From Burhinus oedicnemus (lineage: Eukaryota; Chordata; Aves; Charadriiformes; Burhinidae), in assembly GCA_008921705.1 (NCBI GenBank), contig VFFE01007486.1:2890510-2954509 (forward strand): DNA of 64,000 bases, in the 5' to 3' direction. Both the position numbers and the translations under genes were made by a program. Of the stretch, positions 58,205-64,000 are shown in pieces. Numbering within the stretch: position 1 is the first letter of the stretch; each line of letters starts with the position of its first letter. A model generated the notes under the pieces. That model was not told the origin of the DNA. It did not search any database and was given only the letters and a program-made list of their open reading frames with translations.

Positions 58205-61200
58205 GAGGGACATCCCAATGAAGCTGAATTTATAATAGAATTATTTGCCTTCTCCACATGCATGTTTCCAGACACTGGGCTTTGAGATTAACAGTACTCG
58301 GGCCAACCACTTACAAAGCAGGAGTCAGATAAGCACCTTATCTTCAGCTTATTCCGTATATTACTCTTTTTACTCACATTAGTGATGCTTCAAATTCAAC
58401 TTTATCATTATTTAGTTCTAAGTGATTTGTCCCTATTTATGATCTAAGTAGTTTGGCAACTGAATCTAAAAAATTATTCCAGACCATTGCCTCAAGGACT
58501 TCTGTTACAGCTTGCTTGGCTTATTTATGGCTAAACTTAATTGAGTTATTTGGTAGTTGCTTGCTAGAATCATGTCTGAAGAGTTAAAAGCAGCACCACT
58601 GATGTGCTTTTGCAGCTCTCTTCCACTGATTTTCAGTGAATGCATGATCACAACCAAGGAAAACAGTCCATGTAAGAATAGCCAGTGATTTCTTAAAAGA
58701 ATTCACAAATGCTTGAAAATACACGTATTTTTTACTTTTCCATCCAGAACTAAAAGAACCAAAAAAGACAAACAAATTTTTGATATTGGCCTTCCAGGGA
58801 GTGTGGCCAATGCTGCCATTTTGTATGTAACAAAACTCACCATCATAAATTTTCTCAACTGCGTTACAAGGCTTTTGTGTTGTGAACGTGTTTTTTTTTT
58901 TTTTGTATACTTTTGCAAATCTGTATTTTACTAGTAAGGCAGATACTAAGACTCTAGATGTTAATAAAATTCATATGACTACAACTTTTAATGAGCTAGA
59001 ACTCGGAAGCAAGCAAGAAAGTTACATGCAAGGTTTGAAGATACATTGGGCCAAGAATTTGGCCAAGAACTGGTGAAGTTCTGGGAGAGGTCTTATGACC
59101 TCCAGGCTTCCTCTGCTGATTGAGCCAGATCCTCATAGAAGTTCACTGAGTTTTCTCCCTTTACTTTGGGATGGAATTGGAAAAGTACCTCCTGAATCCA
59201 TAAGTACACTTTTCAAAGAAGAAATTCTGCTTAGCTTTGAACTATGATTAAAGGGTACAAGTCAAATGGACAATGGGGTGAGATTTTGTGTGTATTTTGG
59301 TGTGCTTGTACTGAAAACATACCTTTCCATCATCCTTTAATCTATTTATTACTTACCCAAAGGACTTTCCTAGCCTTTTATGATGTCAAGTTTCAGCAAG
59401 GAATGACTTTTTATGACCCTATTATAAACCCATAAAAATGAAGGTTTACAATGGAAAAACTAACAGATGTTTATTTCTAGCTTTAAAAGAGGGAGCTTTG
59501 GACTCCAGAGTGAACACTGCTTTTATTTAAAAATAGTCAGTCTTCACAGCTATTTGGCATTTTGTCCTGGAACTCTATATTCTGTTTCCTACAGTTTCTT
59601 CTGCTAGATCTATCACTCTTACAACAGTACTATTTGTCCAGATACACTACAGTCTCCCTTTTCCTTATCAATAAATTCTTATGCTTAGGTCTTAAAAATA
59701 TGTTCTACATTTAAACTTGCCACTAAAAGTTGGGCTAGGGATGACTTTATTTACAAAATTTAATAATGAAAGAGATGTATCTATTTTTGAGTTTTCAATA
59801 AAAAGCAGGAATGAATGACTTAAAGCTTAAAAAATTGATTTTTTTAAATGGGTTTTTAGAGGCAAACAATTTGTAAATGGTACTAATTGATTTGGGGTTT
59901 TTTTGGAAAAAAACCCAGAACAAGTCACTTATAAAAATAGGTCAGAGTGTTTTCAATGACAATTTCATAAGATAATTGTTAGGAATAGTCACTCTGTTGC
60001 ATTAATAAGCTAGTGCCTGTAGAAACAAAGATTGACAGATCATGTTACTGTGAAAGTGAGCAACATTATTGCTATCTAACAGATCAAAAACTAAGCAACT
60101 ATTTCTACACACTGTATTAGTGATTCTGAACGAAATCCTTAATTTGGTCAAATTTCCAGGGCTTTCCAAGACATATTTTCCCCACAGTAAACAATGAACT
60201 TGGGCTCTAAGCAATGATAAATAAAACAGTATACATAAACCTATAAAGTCAGTACTTTTCCTATTAAATTAAGTTCAAAACACATGCCTTGAATTCTGGT
60301 TATATGGTGCTGTGATGTCTGGTAATAGAGGAGCACCTTTAAGACTGTAAAAAGATGACACACAAATGCACAGTGTAGCATATCTGTAACATACAACACT
60401 AGGAAAATTGATGGGGTATTGCAACAGAAGCCCAGCATTACTCATTTGCAGATGTATTTTAAACAGTCATTTCCTATAATCTCTCTGTATTTCCTCCTCT
60501 GCTTTTGCTGACTTTCCCTATAATGACTAGATTAAAAGGAATGTACTTTGTCAACAGCAAAGAAAATGGGCCTAATTCATTCTCTACAAATGCAAAAGCT
60601 TCTCACAATTTTGCAAAAGCCTTTTTCTATAGGTTTTTTGGATACACTGTAAAATGTCTCTATAACAAGAATCTGAAATTATTATGGCTGCTCAAAACAG
60701 AATGATTAGGTCTAATCACAATTATGAAACTTCACACAGAAAACAATCATAGTCTTACTATTGCACAACCCTGATGTACAATATCTGATGTGTTCTATTC
60801 TAGTTAAATTAGTATTATTCAGAGTTCTGGTTCCTTGCATAAGCTTTCTCAGAATGGAGTCTACCCAATTCTGGTGATACCCTGTTGAAAATCAGAAAGG
60901 TGACTCAAAATATACACTGTTGCAGGAAAGAAGGAGAACAGAGGATACTGCAAAACTACACACAATACTTACTTTTGATAAACAAATGCTGTCCACACCC
61001 AGCTACGCAAATGTACTAAAGTAAAACATTATATAATGGAGTGTACATATAATGAGGAAAACAAAATACTACAAATTAAATTACATGAAATACAACTGAA
61101 ACAAAACTTTCTGACAATTGCTGTCATTGTCACCAGAACTTCCCTGAGTGCAGTGAATATTTAATTCTTCAAAGTATGAAAGAGAATTTTAAGTTCTCTC

Positions 61201-62499
61201 ACTGCACCAGTGCATGCATTCATACTCATATATGTGTCATTCATATGCATTTCTATAGATTAATAAAAGGCATAAAACAATACCACTGAAACAGAAATTT
61301 TTCAGGGCAGCCACACAATTTATTCAGCTAGGTTTCACCAAACTAGTTGATGACGAGCTAGTAACTCCCCAAGAACAGGTCCAATTAAAGAGAAAAGATG
61401 ATACTGTTTACTCAGGTAGCCGTCCACAGAACACCAACCAAGTGTTCAACCACTTCTTGTTGTCTGGAAACAGATAATCTATAGGTGCTCCTTCACAGGA
61501 ACATACTAACAGAAGTTAGTATGGAATCTGAAGTTACTACAGAATCTTCGGAATCTGAACAAGTAGTGCAGAGCTCATATTAAATTTCATTGAGAATCAA
61601 TTTAGTGGGTGATTTTATTTTACTAAGTTTTAATTCCTGAATAATGTGTTGTTCCATAGCAGAATATAAAAAGGCCAAAGAATGAGTGAGACTGTTTCAG
61701 TCCTAATGAAGGTACAGCAAAGCTGATTTATGACAGCTCACTTTATATGACCTGCGATACTAGTTCTCATCTTAGTGTCTAATACTTCTCATCGTGAACT
61801 AAGTGTCAGTGGGCTAGACTCTGTACTAATGTGGAAAAAAAGACTATTCCCGTCTAAAGATAATAGGTCACAAAAGGATATGGACTGACAGAAACATGAA
61901 AACAACCACAACAAACCAATGGAAATATGGGTCTATAAGGTCGTGTCAGAACCAGCAAAGCTGCTACAGAATATTATTGTAGACTTAGAGAGGAGCTGCA
62001 ATGGTGGCATTATAAAGGCTTAGCAATTAAAACAGGAATGATCTGGAGTTCATAACTGAAGTAAACTTAAGACAGTTTACAGTTCCCTAGAGTCATAGGA
62101 AGATTACAAGTTACCTTGACTGCTTTTGTTTTTTTACCTTACATGGGCCAACTTGAATCTGGGGCACCCCCTTTTGATCAAAGGATAAAAGAGTAGAAAT
62201 TATTTATGATGACAGATGTCAAAGGAAACAAGAAAGAACTTACGAAATCACTGAAATCTTTCCGTTAGGACATTAGATATACTTAGGAGGAAAAGAGGTA
62301 TGTCATAAGACAGTGTCTTATAAAATGGTTAGTAAATGAAATTAGGACTGAAACCAATCAAATTGACAGAAATCCTATTTTATATCATAGGATGTTAAGA
62401 TTATTTCTTCCTTCTCTTCCAGGCAATGTTATTTCCTAGTTAATGTACCCATGAATCTACTGATTTTATAGAAGTTTTAAGAGCCCCCATGTTGAGGAC

Positions 62500-62533
62500 A
62501 GTACTTCAAGTTAAGGAAAGTACTTCAAGTTAA
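62500..62533. repeat. 15-bp direct repeat with period 19
   Basis: AGTACTTCAAGTTAA occurs at 62500-62514 and again at 62519-62533. It is a small local duplication without other signs of function. Confidence 0.95.
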
Positions 62534-64000
62534 ATGCATGCTATAGACATGTCCTCACACGTGCTTACATGCAAGGTTCAGTACGTATGTTTGGTACAAA
62601 GAAGCATTACAAGGAACACACAGTCCACAAGCAGATGGACATCGATATAGACATGTAGGACTACAGGCATAGACACAAATGAGTGCTTAACAAGACCATG
62701 AACAATATTTTAAGGAGATGTTTTTTGCCCATTTTTTTATTAACCAGTTACGACCCACTTTAGGTGAATGATTCATTGATGAAGTTTATTCCTTCAAATG
62801 ATTCATTAAAAAACTAAGAAATTTATAGAGATTCCTCAAATGGACTTAAGCAGCATAATACCATAATTTCCCGTAGGGGCTTGGGAAATAACCTGCACTG
62901 TGCCCTCTCCTTCCCTTGGTTATCCTGAGGGCATTTTTAGATGCCAGTTTCCTGGAAGGAACACAAACAGTGAGATATATGTTGAGTCCTGGGCTGGACT
63001 GAGAGGAAAGAAGAGCCAGCAGAATTTTAGTAGGTGGGATTAGAGGGAGCATGGACAATACAATTAAGACATACTGAAAATGGTCACTCCTGTGTGGACG
63101 TGCACATACAAGGTAGCTTAGTGAGATGGATAGTGTCAGGAGTCAGCGACAAGATAACATTAGGATAGAGATGTCATGCATGTTAAGAGAAAGAGATCTG
63201 AAACATTAACATCCTGATTTTTTTTTCTATACAATTATCACTTGCAATTACACATCAAAAGAAACAAATCTACCCCCAGTTGCGATGGATGAACATCTGC
63301 ACTTTCCAGACGTTCTTTTCCACAGGATTTCTTTGCAATAGCATAGAACAACCAATCAGTCATTTAATGACAGCATTATAACCCATTATGCTCAAGAGTC
63401 AATTACTCTAAGACCTTACAGTTTTATCACATACAATATATCTAAATTGGATGCAATACTGTGGATCAATCAAATTTCAAATTTTATCTGAATCTGACTG
63501 TATAAGGCTACAAATGATTTATATTGGGGAGTGGGGAGGTGGAAGAACAGTGAAAATTACAAAACACCAAATAGTTGATGAGCCCTTAAAGAATTAACTA
63601 CTTCTTTCATTGATACATGGCCTGTACACAAACAAGATAATTGCAGTTTAAAGAAAGTGTCTGGCATTTTTTCCATTTGTAACAAAGCCCAGAAATCAGC
63701 AAATACTGATTGGTTAATCGGAAACACACAGCACAGATCAGCATGTGGAAGTAGACCATATGTGAAAATGGGATTGTCACAGCAAGGACATTAAGGGTCA
63801 CAGGACATACATCTGTAGGAAATCAGTCTTCATTAGTTTGGCTGCTCATGGAATACTTTGTTAGTATTATGTTCATCCATGGACGTGCAATCATTAATAA
63901 AGTGGAGCTGTAAGTTACTTTTCAGAAATGGAATACAATATATATGTAGCATGCCTAAGGAATGAAGGAATCACTAGAAATGCACATCAGATGTATTATT

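Overview
This window reads as a piece of a bird genome, most likely a draft assembly because it holds a run of 20 undetermined bases. It is AT-rich and gene-poor. Its recognisable interspersed repeats are mostly CR1 non-LTR retrotransposons, the dominant avian repeat family. I cannot name the species from the sequence alone.

Only two coding exons can be supported, both on the minus strand: 29787..29877 and 23994..24189. They join in frame (91 nt, then 196 nt) and encode consecutive parts of the accessory domain of a type I diacylglycerol kinase. The peptide fits the beta isoform (DGKB) best. The gene runs from high to low coordinates. The intron between the exons is 5,597 bp. The flanking introns extend beyond both window edges, at least 34.1 kb on the 5' side and at least 24.0 kb on the 3' side. 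Almost everything in the window is therefore intronic DNA of one very long gene, which fits what is known of DGKB.

Layout by rising coordinate. 1..23993 is intron downstream of the second exon. It contains a doubtful minus-strand LTR-like relic at about 2.3-2.76 kb, a CR1 3' tail at 10.1 kb, a C/A-rich low-complexity tract broken by the gap at 14.06 kb, and a GC-richer block with overlapping ORFs at 15.9-16.85 kb. 23994..24189 is the exon with the conserved NIPS..GG.NLWG motif. 24190..29786 is intron with nothing else recognised. 29787..29877 is the other exon. 29878..64000 is intron with three more recent CR1 pieces (35.2, 49.0 and 56.6 kb), one very old CR1 copy (37.0-37.7 kb), several poly-A tracts and a few short direct repeats. 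It also holds a possible plus-strand promoter with a first exon near 52.1-52.4 kb, opposite in orientation to DGKB.

No rRNA, tRNA, CRISPR array or complete gene was seen, and no evidence of a new multi-gene system. The best leads are the promoter-like cluster at 52.1-52.4 kb, the inverted pair of CTACAACTCCC-type motifs at 48.5 kb, the old CR1 at 37 kb and the ORF-dense block at 16 kb. All of these need database or expression checks.
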